A stretch of 64,000 bases of DNA, taken from Muricea muricata. Taxonomy: Eukaryota > Cnidaria > Anthozoa > Malacalcyonacea > Plexauridae. The stretch is from assembly GCA_963855995.1 (NCBI GenBank), contig OY979716.1:45040213-45104212 (forward strand), written 5' to 3'. A program made the position numbers and the translations under genes. Shown here piece after piece: positions 54,110 to 64,000 of this stretch. The notes beneath the pieces were generated by a model. The model was given only the letters and a program-made list of their open reading frames with translations, was not told where the DNA came from and did no database searches. Every line of letters begins with the position of its first letter. Position 1 is the stretch's first letter.

Positions 54110-54849
54110 GGTTTTGAGTTATGCGACGAAGGGCTTAATGACTCCGACGGTGCAATGGAGCCTGGACTCTGTGCTATCGCCGTACCCAAGGAGGCCGCTA
54201 CTCAGCGACGCAGACCTTCAGGGGGTATGATCCCCTCTCCTGTGCCATGATGACTACCATGAGTGGCCCGACATTTGGACGTGAAGCGTCCGCCTGCCGA
54301 CGGTCCCTAACCTATGATGGTGGATGGTTGAACAACATGATATCTGGCTAGGATGCGCCATCAGAGCAACCTCAATGGGTTCCGAGCACCGACAAAAATT
54401 GATAACCTGACGTGACCGCTACAGCACGAGGCTGCAGCGAGTAGACCCCCCACCCCCCGGGAGTGTGGCAGTACAACCACTTAAGGCGACCCCCACATCC
54501 GAAAGGCCGAGGCTCCAAGGCCAATAGGCTCAGCTACAAACACACGCTGAGACAGACATACACCTAAAAAAGAAGGCTAGTAAAGTAAGGCCTAAAATAC
54601 TCAGCTACAGACACCTGCTGAGACGGGACATTACAATCGAAATGAAAAGTGAAATGAACTGTAAAACAGAGCTGCCGGCCGGAACAGATACTGCACTCAG
54701 AAGAACAAGTCCGCTGCTCGTGAGGAAACCACGGATCACGCTGAAACCGAACCGAAGCTATGTACTAATGCATGCTAAAGAAAAAATAGACAAAACAATA
54801 GGACAGAACAAACAGAAAACATAGAACCTAAATATTAATTACTCTAATT

Positions 54850-57800
54850 AATACTAAAACATACAGGACAAAATGACAATGGACGGCACAGGACAATTGC
54901 TAGGCAAGCACCGGCAGTAGCAACCACTGAAGGCGACCCCCGGGCATGCCAAGCAGACAGGACGGCACAACATTAAGAAAAACCTGGAGAAAATGCAATG
55001 ATGTTGTCTGGCGTGACATGACCCAGAACACCACCAGCCAGCCATGACTCCACGAAGAGATCGCGAGGACAATGCCACTGCTGCACACGGAGGGCGAACC
55101 GCAACGACGACTTGACCAGCGACAAGATGGAAGTAAACACCACCAGCGAACCATTGAAACGGAAGGCATTCCGAGCAATCCACAGGCGGTGACGGATGAT
55201 ACCGAGAAAACATGGGAAGCCTGGTGGGATCTTGACCAACTTGTCGTACCCAAGAAGGATCTGCAACGGAGTCGGACGGGCCAGGCGAGGAACAACGCTG
55301 CGGACCAAGGACTGGTACCAGGCAATGAGGCGTTTGGCAACTGGACACTCGACGAGCAGATGGATCAGGCTCTCCACTTGACCACAGTGGCAGGACGGGT
55401 GAATACGGACACCAAACCGGATCAGGCAATCGGTGGTTGGAAGCACACCATGGGCGATGAGCCAGTTGGTATCTCAGACGGGACGAACAAAGGACCAGAG
55501 GTGGAGGTTGGACCAAACGCTGGACCACTCGACAGGCATGCCCCACAAACGGAACTTCGCCACGCAACGATGATCCTCACGAGCCAGACGTGAAAACTGC
55601 CGGTACGCGAAACGGACAGACAGGGACGCCAACGGGACCACGGAACCAGAGCCATCGACGACGATGTTGCATTCTCTAGGCGACGAGACAGACGAAACCA
55701 GGCTGACATAGCGGAACGGAAAAAAGGAGGAAGAAGATTCATCGCGGTCTGAGACGGGGCTGGAAGAAGAAGGATTTGCTGGAGAGAGCGTCCAGCAAAG
55801 GCCACTCGCAAAGCACACGAGAAAAAGAAAAAGCTAGGATGGTCCGGTGACTGACCCAGATGCCGAACCCAGATGACGTGAAACGCGTCAAGTTTAAGAT
55901 TGAGATCCACAACATTGAGGCCGCCAGAGGAGGAAGGTTGGGTAAGAGAAGAACGAGCAACGCGCTCGCGCTTCCCATTCCAAAGGAAAGAAAAGGCAGT
56001 AGAGTTAATGGCTGTTTTGACCGTGGAAGACATGGTCAAAAAAGAGGCGAGGTACCAAAAAATACTCAAACCCAGAGAATTGAGCACCAAAGCACGACCG
56101 TGGTAGGACAGGCGACGCTGACGCCAAATGTCCAAAGTCTGTTTGAGTTCCACCAAAGGAGCAGACCAGTTAGAATCGTCCAACTCGTTCATAAGTTTGG
56201 CCCCCATCATCGTAATGGAGTGTGAGAACCAATCCAAAGCAACAGGGAGAGATTGACAAGAAGCCCAAGTGCCAAGCAACAACCCACGAGATTTGGTCAC
56301 ATTGAGCTTCGCTCCCGACGCACGCTCATAGCGTTAGAAGAGGTTAAAGACAGCTGCCAGAGAGAAGTCTGACATCACAATAATAGAGGTGTCGTTGGCG
56401 TACTGACACAACTTAATACACCGACGACCAGGTAAAGAGAAGCCATCAATGTGTGGATCATTACGGATTGCAGAGGCAATGGTCTCAGCCATCAAGACAT
56501 ATAAAAGGGGGGAGAGAGGACAGCCTTGACAAACTCCCCGAGAAACAAAAAACGGATCAGACTTTTCCCCATTCACCAGAACGGAGGAGGAGATCTGTGT
56601 GTAAAAGAGACTGACCCATTTACAAAAAGACGAACCAAAGTTCATTCGTTGCAACACCCTCAGGAGAAAGCCCCAATCAACCCGATCAAAGGCTTTCTCC
56701 TGATCAAGAGACAAAACAGCCCCTCCCAGACCGCGATGATTGACATCGTTTACGAGATCCTGCAGCATACGTCGGTTAACCACAGGATCCCGGCCTCGAA
56801 CACCACAAGATTGATCGGGATGGACAACGGTAGGCAAGACAACCAGGAGACGATTAGCAATCGCCTTTGCCGCAATCTTATAGTCTGCACACAGGAGCGT
56901 GATAGGACGCCAATTCTTCATCTCCAGGTGATCACCACGCTTATAAAGAAGAGTAATCAACCCGGAACGCTGAGACGGAGAAAGACGACCAGAGGTATAG
57001 GAGTAATTGAGAACCTGGACGAGGTCCTCACCGAGCAACGGCCAGAAATGCTGATAAAACTCAGCAGAAAGACCGTCCACACCAGGAGACTTCCCACTAG
57101 CCATACCATCAACAGCAGCTTTGCATTCTTCCAAAGTGAGCTCTCCCTCACACAAAGCGCGCTCAGCTGCAGACAGGCATCGAGCAAGCTGGGACAGAAA
57201 AAAGTCCTGCTCCCCCACCACCAAGGGCTGGACCGTAAACAACAACACATAAAAAGAGACCCAAGCCCTAGCAATGAGAGCAACAGAACGAACAACAAGA
57301 CCGCCCAGAGTGCGAATAGCATAAAAAAGGCGTTCCTGGCCGCGCTTTCGCTCCAAGTTAAAAAAGTATGCGATCGAGGCCTCTCCCTCTTCCGCCCATT
57401 GCACCCCAGCCCGAAGGCAACAACCTCGAGCACGCTGGCGATGCAGTTCTTCCAGTTCGGACTTTGCTTAAGATAAAAGGCCGGCAACATCCTCCCCATT
57501 CTCCGACCGTCGGTTAAGAAAATAAAGGGTCTTTTCCAGAGACCGGACCTGCTTGCGATAAGTGGAAGCCCGCCTCTTGGAGAAAGACTTAATGAGACGC
57601 TGCAAGCACACCTTGCCAGCGTCCCACCAGGCAGTGAGAGAGAAAAATGACCGCTTCTCGGCCTGCCATGATTCCCAAAAACGAGTAATCATTAAAGTGA
57701 AGGAAGGGTCGCTCATATGAGAAGTATTCAACTTCCAAACACCAGGACCACGAGAACGACCCCCAGGTAAAGAAATAGACAATAGACATAGGTATATCCT

Positions 57801-58429
57801 TCCGCGTTAGGATGAAGGCGACGCCAAGCATCAAAAAGAGAAAACGTGGACATAAAAGTGGTCAACGTAGAAGACCAATTATATGTCCACGGAGAAGAAA
57901 TATTACACCCACGACGATCGAGATGGGGGTCTACAACAGTGTTAAAATCGCCACAGACAATAGACGGTAGATCTGGATCCAACACCGGATAGAGCGATTC
58001 AAAGAACAAGGCCCCCTCACGAGCCGTGTTCGGACCATAGACGTTACATAAGGAGAAGGTCTGATCAGCCACAGTAAATTGCCCGCAGACAAAACGCCCC
58101 TGCTGATCAGACAGGGAAGAAGTTAATACATGTTGGGACTTAAACACAATCGCAACACCACTGCTACGATTAGTCCCAGGAGACGAGATGCAGGAATAGG
58201 CAGAAGACAGTAATTTACTATCGATGGCCGAACGCAACCATCGAGAGAATTCCTTAGAGGAGGTGGAGTGGGTTTCCTGAAGACAGAGAAAATCCACCCC
58301 GCAACAATTGAGCCAAGAGAACAGAGTGTCTCGGCTATCAGAGGACTGCAGTCCTTGGCAATTTAAAGTAATAACCTCTACCGACTCTATGAATGTAAAA
58401 AATAGAGTAAAGGGACAAAAAATTAACAC
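54850..58429 (-). pseudogene. LINE F ORF2: endonuclease-reverse transcriptase, decayed
   Basis: The start is near 58429. The endonuclease is at 58390-57730 (ITLNCQGLQ, LQETHSTS, VCGDFNTVVDP); after a shift, PGVWKLNTSHMSDPSF (57750). The reverse transcriptase is at 57404-55422 (GKSPGVDGLSAEFYQ, WRPITLLCADYK, SLDQEKAFDRVDW, GVCQGCPLSPLLYV). The catalytic box reads YAND: its first Asp is Asn (codon 56396-56394). A stop at 56334-56336 and a shift near 55430 follow; the C-terminal zinc motif CHCGQVESLIHLLVEC is at about 55400. It is not functional. Confidence 0.85.
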
Positions 58430-59409
58430 TTAGGGGCCCTCGAAGGGGCAGACAGAGAAGGTGTCGTACGCTTGCGAATCCAAGGTGCGTTCCCAGAAGA
58501 AGACTGGGATGTATTACCCCTACTTTGAGTAGGTTTTGGAAGAGGAGTAGTCATTTTATCAGAGTCCGTCGTCAAGCTATGATCATATCCAATATCGGGG
58601 TCCGTGGGGGTATCCTTAATCAAAGTCAAAGTGGTATCATCATCATCATCGTCCGAAGGCAAGGGAACCATTGCAGCAACGTCCACTGCCAGAGCCTTGC
58701 TCTCATCCTGACATGGCTGCAAGCGATCTAAAGCCATCTGGATCTCCTTGCCATTCTTCTGTGCGTGGGAAAGCTCTGGATCCGAATCATCAGACCCAGT
58801 CCCAACACGCTCACGTTTGCCAAAGTAGGCGCCACCCACACGCTTAGCATCCTTCAGAATATCAGAGAAGTCAGAATCGCCAGATTCCGAGCTGGAATCA
58901 GAGAGATCTGGCATAGCAGGAGGGGCCCGATCTTGACCCCCATCAGCCACAGCGCAGCCTACGTCTTGATTATTAGGCACTAAACTGGGTTCAGTTGCCA
59001 CTTCGGGGCCGTTGGAGGTACCCGACCCTGCCCCCAAACCAACCACCTCAGCAAAGGTGGCCCGACCAGATAATACGCGGTCTAATACGTTAGCGACTAA
59101 CTCCTCGACGGCAGCACGCCACGCAGGAGAAGGAGGGGGTGCCTCATTTGCCGCAGCGTCAACGGCAGGAGGCTCATGAATATCATTTGCTAAAGGGCAC
59201 TTAGCTCGAGTGTGCCCCAATTGCCTACACCGAAAACAGGTAGGCACCTGACCAGGGTAAAAGACATTGCACCAGTGGTCAGCGATGCGAATGTTGGCCG
59301 GAATTGGTGTGGTAATCTCCATGAGGACATTACGTACCCCCATGTACACCCCCTGATAAGAGTTCATTTTTAGATTGATTACTTTGCCATAAGAGTCACA
59401 TTCACCCAC
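58423..59409 (-). pseudogene. LINE F ORF1: CCHC protein, N-terminus missing from frame
   Basis: 328 residues open from MGECDSYG, which corresponds to the middle of LINE A ORF1 (its APYGRVIG region), so the true start lies upstream in another frame. The knuckle CFRCRQLGHTRAKC is at residues 58-71. An Ala/Pro/Asp-rich tail with SDSSSESGDSDFSD and DDDDDDT runs to the end, overlapping the start of ORF2. Role as in other LINE ORF1 proteins. Confidence 0.75.
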
Positions 59410-60077
59410 TTCGACGTGCGACAGGGGTGAAATGTGACCTCCCGATTACGAAAAGCCAAACCCAGATGTTGCACTTCCTCAAGTGCTCGCGGAGAGTGGC
59501 AAGTAACCCGCACTTTCCGTGGAGATCTGTGCCCTGAAATCATCAATGATGTTTTTGATGGTTACAAATCGACGTCCGCAGTGCGATTGGCGAACGGAAT
59601 ACGCATGTTGCATGCAATAGTGAGTAAACAAAGGATAAATGTTTAAAACTAATACCGTGAAATACCTCCTCCCTTCCGATTGTCCCCTAACGGACCCCCG
59701 GGTTCAGGAACAGACCCTCAAAAAAACTAAATTAAACACCCGCTTGCACAGTCTTTATACTATCAACCAGAAGCACAAGGCTTGTGGTGCACACACAAGA
59801 AAAAAGGTAAAAAAGAAACACTCACTCCACACGCCCAGTGCGCGTGCGCAGAACACAAAAAGGAACGGGCCAAGGAGCCGGACCAACGGGACCAAGACTT
59901 CTTGACCACAGGCAACGGTGACCAGTACAGCAAACGGACTTCTGTTCACCAGGATCGGATGGTCTTCAAAAGCTTCTGCTTCCTGTACTCCACAAAACCA
60001 CAATCGAGAGCAGCACCAAGAGTCTTCTTAAAGAACTGTTCCAACGAGCAAATTTTTGTAAGAAATTCCACCAATCA
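59410..60077 (-). other. LINE F 5' region
   Basis: Holds the out-of-frame N-terminal part of ORF1 and the 5' untranslated region up to the U2 junction (AAGAT / TGATTGG). No further feature was recognised. Confidence 0.5.
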
Positions 60078-60104
60078 ATCTTAGCCAAAAGGCCGAGAAG
60101 CAAT
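60078..60104 (-). ncRNA. U2 snRNA: U2 snRNA 5' end
   Basis: The minus strand from 60104 starts ATTGCTTCTCGGCC and continues TTTTGGCTAAGAT. It matches the U2 start AUCGCUUCUCGGCCUUUUGG except for one base. LINE F follows directly. Confidence 0.93.
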
Positions 60105-60130
60105 ACCATGGCTGCCGTGTTGGGCAAGCC

Positions 60131-60183
60131 TTTATCGCGCTCGCTTTGGCGTGCGTGCACGCAGTGCTTTCGTGAGTTTGCAT
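60131..60183 (-). promoter_or_regulatory. U2 promoter: octamer variant and TATA-like box
   Basis: ATGCAAAC at 60183-60176 (72-79 bp upstream) and GATAAA at 60136-60131 (27-32 bp upstream) mirror the U1 promoter at 50959-51017. Confidence 0.55.
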
Positions 60184-60316
60184 CAGAGTTGCTCACGCAG
60201 CAGCACACCGTTTCGAGCATGCAGGTCACGTCATGCATATGGCGTGTGCGCCGTCGACGGCTTTCCCCCTCGTCATCACGCGCAAACTTTTCCGGCGTTG
60301 ATTCAACAACAGCACG

Positions 60317-60339
60317 ACTTACTTACTTACTTACTTACC

Positions 60340-60376
<37 letters not shown>
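60317..60376 (+). repeat. (TTAC)n microsatellite
   Basis: About 15 tandem ACTT/TTAC units with one CCTA interruption, between the U1 and U2 genes. Open frames through it are artefacts. Confidence 0.9.
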
Positions 60377-60536
60377 CATTAAAAGAGTACGAAGCAAAGC
60401 AGATAGTGCGAGACAGACACATAGTACTGTATACAGTAGTGTCACGCGATCCAAGATTCTATAATAGTCTCTGCTGTCTCGGTCTGTCTACCCTGGCGAC
60501 TATCTAAAATAAGCTATTATGATTAAGGTCAGATAG

Positions 60537-60700
60537 AAGGGGATGAGCGCAAACGCAGGTCCCCACTAGCAGAAATTCTACGCTCAAGCTACCCACATTA
60601 GGGGTAATCGCAGGAGTCAACCCAGTCTGTTAGTGCAATGAAAGGGCCTCATCCTGAGAAGACCTCCTAGTTGATCAAGGTGCCTCCTGCGTCAGGTAAG
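60537..60700 (-). ncRNA. U1 snRNA: U1 snRNA body, complete from nt 4 (locus 2)
   Basis: The minus strand from 60700 starts CTTACCTGACGCAGGAG. GCAGGAG pairs with CTCCTGC further on (long-range helix H). Stem-loop I has TTGATCAACTAGG; the stem-loop II loop is ATTGCACTAAC; stem-loop III is TACCCCTAATGTGGGTA; the Sm-type site is AATTTCTG; stem-loop IV is GTGGGGACCTGCG, TTTG, CGCTCATCCCC. Length and order match U1 (about 164 nt). The true first bases and promoter would lie beyond LINE C, outside the window. Helix H is better preserved here than in locus 1. Confidence 0.95.
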
Positions 60701-61020
60701 TTTGTATTGCAAGTCCTGCTCCCGACACCAAGAGGGTCGTGCAATGGTCGCAGGGTGAAATGCAACTTGGAAGGCCCCCGTTCGCGAAACCGCACTTTTC
60801 CGTGAAGAAAAGCCCGCTACAGGTAACGCACCTCCCAAAGCGCGAAACTAGTAGGCCGTGAAGCGTTACTAGCTAAAATCTCCAAAAGGAGAACAAAAAA
60901 TACAACCTGCTGTGCGTACCATACAGGAGGAAAAAACTGCTGGGCGAACCATACAGTATAAGGTGCCTGCTGGGCGAACCATACAGTATAAGGTGCCTGC
61001 TGGGCTAACCATAACCTAAA
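60701..61020 (-). mobile_element. SINE-like unit (copy C) in the U1 target
   Basis: About 320 bp, the same unit as at 34793 and 42476, between target copies 61033-61021 and 60700-60688. It has one more copy of the CTGTATGGTTCGCCCAGCAGG repeat than units A and B, and lacks a few head bases. The ATTGCAC heptamer is at 60745-60739. Confidence 0.72.
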
Positions 61021-61033
61021 CGCGTCAGGTAAG

Positions 61034-64000
61034 TTTGTATTTTAAAGATGGCCATTCCGTCCCTGCTGAGGGAACGTGCAATGGAAGGCCATATTTCAGG
61101 GTGTGCACCCGCACGCAAACGACTGGGGAGTCGAGCCCCAACCCTGACTAAATATGTGCACTGGCTATTTAGTTTCCTTTCGGCGACGCGGCACCGGCAA
61201 CATATTTAGCGCTAACATTTAAGACAAAAGGACATATTGACGAACGATCCTAACACATATATCAAAGAAATGGACATATTGACAATCCTAACATATAAAT
61301 AAACGAATGGACATATTGACAATCCTAAACATAAAAGGACAAGAGAGACATATTGACGAACATGTACGGGAACCCTTACCAATTAACAATTAATTAGAAT
61401 AATCTAACTAATAATAAAAAGAATGGACGATGCGACACGCTAAGGTCGCATCGGGAATTAATTAAAAGGACGACACTTAGAAGGAGAATACAAGTTCCTC
61501 ACCCTCCAAGTGCCCCAAAGAACCACGGGCAAGCCACTCTCGCTCAAACGCGCGAATTTGAGCAGGGCTCTTGCACCGTTTAAATAATAAGTTTAAAATG
61601 AATTTTAATTTAGCTATGACTTTATTGAGACATTCGCTAATTATCGGCGTCTTCTGACGAAATCGGAAGTCGCAACGAGCAACCCAGATGGTGTGTTTAA
61701 CAACCAGAAGCATGTAAATAATGATGGTTGGAATTGCTCGACGTCGCGACTCCGAAAACCCAAACAATAACTCCTCGACGGTAAACCGACCTGCGGTTGG
61801 ATTGATGGTATTTAAGTTGAAGTATACCCATGCAACCAAGGATGCAAGCCAGCTCGCATTCGAAAAACAGGTGCTCGAGAGTCTCGTCGTCAGCACGACA
61901 GAAACAAAGACTTTCGATGTGGCGCATGCCGAAGCTATGCACAAGACGAGCACCTGTGTATAGCACGCCGTGTGCTATCTGCCAGTTGAGATCGATAACT
62001 TTACGGTCAAGATCGCAAATATGCAACTGACTCCAGGTTTGAGACCAGTGCAACTGACCGTAAATTGGCAGATATTTCTGGATGCAGTGAGGCTCTTTGC
62101 TGTTACGAGCCTGCAAAAGGGCATACACATTCCGTGAGGAGATTTGATCTAACAAGAGAGGAACATCAGAAGACGCATTTAAACTGAGTACATCGCCATT
62201 TGCTACGCCGCCACCCAAGGTCCGCCATACCTTATGGATGGTTTGGTAGAAAGCAGGAAGTTGTTTCATCTGCTGACGATAGTACTCAGATAATAACGCA
62301 TTGCGTGGCTGCATGTCAAAGGCCGACATGTAAAAATGAGTGAAAAAGGCTTTCCATTTGCCCTCAGAAGGGGCAAAGAAGCGCTTCAGCCACTGCAATG
62401 CGAACGAGTCAGCCTTATCTTTGAAATTGATAACACCAAAACCACCTTGGGCCTTGGGAAGGCTGACCATTTTACGTGCCACAAGATCTCGTTTGCCCGA
62501 CCAAAAGAACTTCCAGACCGCCGTGTTGATGCGTTTTCCGGCCCAAAATGGCACCGGGAAAACGTGGCATAAATGCCAAACCTGGGACAATGCCAGGCTG
62601 TTGATGACGACTGTCTTTCCTTGGAAAGACAGTTGACGGCCTGCCCAAGCAGAAAGTCGCGATTCCAAGTTGCTAACTGCCGGTTCCCATGTTGGCGTGC
62701 TGTAATCACCAACGCTGAAGGTCGCTCCAAGCAGGGGTAGTTGTTTCACCCACTGCAACCCATAAGGGGTATCCTGGCGATCCTTCCACGAACCGGCCCA
62801 CATTCCTTTTGACTTTCCGCGATTTAGCCGGGCACCTGAGGCACGTTCGAATTTGTTGTAGACGTTGAACGTCTCCTCGATAGATTCGTCATTAGTCACG
62901 GCTACTGTAGTGTCGTCAGCGTAGCCGGAGCATTTGCATGGGTCCATCGAGTGCGGGATGGTAACGCCGGTGATTCTCGGTGACTTACGAATACACTCGG
63001 TGAGCACCTCGATGGAGAGCACATACAAGAGAGGAGACAAAGGACATCCCTGTCGAACACCCCGCGAGGGGCGAAAGAAAGAAGATGTCCAGCCGTTGAT
63101 GACGACGGCAGATTCAACGTCCGTGTAGAATAATTTGACCCAGTTCATAAAATCTGGGCCAAAGTTAAACATTTCGAGTACTCGATGCAGGAAACCCCAA
63201 TCAACTCGATCGAATGCCTTCTCTTGATCTAAAGAGAGAAGGGCCAGGGGGAGGTTTTCCCGTTCGACGTACTCGAGGAGATCTCTGATGGTAAATAGAT
63301 TCTCGCTAATGGACCTGCCACGTACGCCGCACGTTTGGTCAGGTCCAATAATGCTTCCCATGACACCGAGAAGTCGTCCAGATATAGCCCTGGTGGCGAT
63401 CTTATAATCCACATTCAAAAGACTAATCGGACGCCAATTCTTGGTGTCCAGTTTATCGTTCTTCTTGTAAAGAACGATAATCAAACCCCGGCGCTGTGAG
63501 GTGGAGAGTTGGCCGGCCTCAAACGCAGCGTTGAGAACCCGGACCAGATCGGCGCCGAGGGTTTGCCACAATGTGTGATAGAATTCCATTGGGAAGCCAT
63601 CCGAACCTGGGGTTTTACCCTTAGGCATACCCTTGAGAGCTTCAAAACACTCGTCAAGGGTAAGATTGCCTTCGCAGCCAGCTCTCTCGGCCGTACTCAG
63701 ACGACGATGGAGTTGAGAGAGCATTTCGTCTTGCGCAACAGGATCGCAATCCTGTGCCGTAAACAGGTTCGAATAATACGAGCGCCACACACCCAGGATC
63801 TCGAATGGGTCGTGACGAACGAGTCCAGTTTCCGGATCGCGTATAGAGTGCATCGTCTGTTGGGCTTTATGGTGTGTTTCTAAATTCAAGAAGAAGGAAG
63901 ACGAAGTCTCTGCTTCTTCGGCCCATTGGCAACGAGCGCGCACCTGTGCCCCTCGTGCCTCGTGCAGAGCGATGCCTCGCAATTCCTGCTGGACTTCGCA
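61034..64000 (-). mobile_element. LINE C: U1-targeted LINE, continues past the window
   Basis: The 3' end at 61034 is followed by the U1 target copy (CTTACCTGACGCG). The 3' region (61034-61476) has the GGACATATTGAC repeats and the AUUGCAC structure (61048-61092). The ORF2 part matches A and B closely. The 5' half lies outside. Confidence 0.88.
61477..64000 (-). pseudogene. LINE C ORF2, partial, one frameshift
   Basis: The open frame enters from the window edge and covers the reverse transcriptase with an intact YADDTTVAV box, SLDQEKAFDRVDW and the C-terminal zinc motif CFCRADDETLEHLFFEC. At 61837-61840 CCAAGG replaces the CCAGG of copies A and B, a single extra base, which shifts the frame after CELACIL. 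The last 120 residues then continue in another frame to the normal end (EGEELVFSF). Apart from that base the polymerase looks complete. Confidence 0.88.

Larger units (their letters stand above)
54110..60077 (-). mobile_element. LINE F: Keno-like LINE in the U2 snRNA gene
   Basis: It sits between U2 GGCTAAGAT (60078) and AGATCAAG (54109), duplicating about 4 bp (AGAT). It has ORF1 with a CCHC knuckle and ORF2 with endonuclease, reverse transcriptase and zf-RVT motif, all on minus and all damaged. Keno elements of the Tx1 group are known to insert in U2 genes, so placement and structure both fit. Its 3' region (54110-54850) contains CTCC-ATTGCACCGTC-GGAG close to the end. The sequence is clearly different from the U1-targeted LINEs. 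Confidence 0.85.

Noticed and set aside
54854-55593. Long open frames in other registers over the LINE F ORF2 end (237 aa minus, 173 aa plus)
   Set aside because: They are shadows of the ORF2 C-terminal frame, which alone carries the CHCGQVESLIHLLVEC motif.
56526-57476. 316-residue plus-strand open frame over LINE F reverse transcriptase
   Set aside because: Antisense to the conserved polymerase motifs; no domain recognised.
60108-60507. Two overlapping 118-aa plus-strand frames
   Set aside because: They run through the U2 promoter and the (TTAC)n repeat, giving LTYL repeats; not coding.
1-64000. Possible CRISPR arrays or bacterial operons
   Set aside because: Tandem repeats seen (TTAC, GGACATATTGAC, CTGTATGG units) lack unique spacers; genes are spliced and eukaryotic.

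Overview
This is a eukaryotic, almost certainly metazoan, genomic window. It has spliced genes, U1 and U2 snRNA genes, and THAP, hAT, alpha-kinase and P2X7-type domains. An aquatic invertebrate such as a cnidarian is my best guess, but nothing seen fixes the species. I find no intact ordinary host protein gene. Nearly everything recognisable is a transposable element or an snRNA gene broken by one.

Left half (1-30.3 kb): DNA-transposon and old retroelement territory. It holds a hAT-type MITE with an 8-bp duplication (524-646) and a complete but dead hAT element (1794-6833, 8-bp duplication) carrying a nested dead Merlin/IS1595-like element (about 4154-5824). Next come a rearranged Pif1-type helicase remnant (6970-7510) and AT-rich repeats. 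A 6.4-kb element with long inverted ends (11195-17585) encodes a THAP-DDE transposase and, convergently, a P2X7 'ballast'-like zinc protein. A 5.5-kb element (about 19199-24735) carries an integrase-fold transposase and, convergently, a broken alpha-kinase gene, with a TAA-flanked MITE nested inside. A dead tyrosine-recombinase (DIRS-like) retroelement, a LINE 3' fragment and an unrecognised degenerate gene follow.

Right half (30.3-64 kb): a tandem snRNA locus, all on the minus strand, invaded by LINEs in the same orientation. Reading the minus strand from high to low coordinates: a U1 gene (body 60537-60700) with a SINE-like unit and LINE C at its 5' end; a U2 gene (start 60104, end about 51571) split twice, by a Keno-like LINE F and by a 2.4-kb insertion with an unknown ORF; a U1 gene (start 50933, body 32192-32323) split by a head-to-tail array of LINE B, unit, LINE A, unit, LINE D; and a divergent U1 start (32130) carrying LINE E. 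In the U1 arrays each element ends just before a restored copy of the U1 5' end (CTTACCTGACGCG), so each insertion recreates the target for the next one.

The most interesting result is this apparently U1-snRNA-specific Tx1/L1-group LINE family and its short companion unit, next to a U2-specific relative. All of them carry the U1A-binding heptamer AUUGCAC about 40-48 nt before their 3' ends, mostly in structures that resemble U1A targets and show compensatory changes. Family calls rest on motif recognition by eye; no database search was possible.
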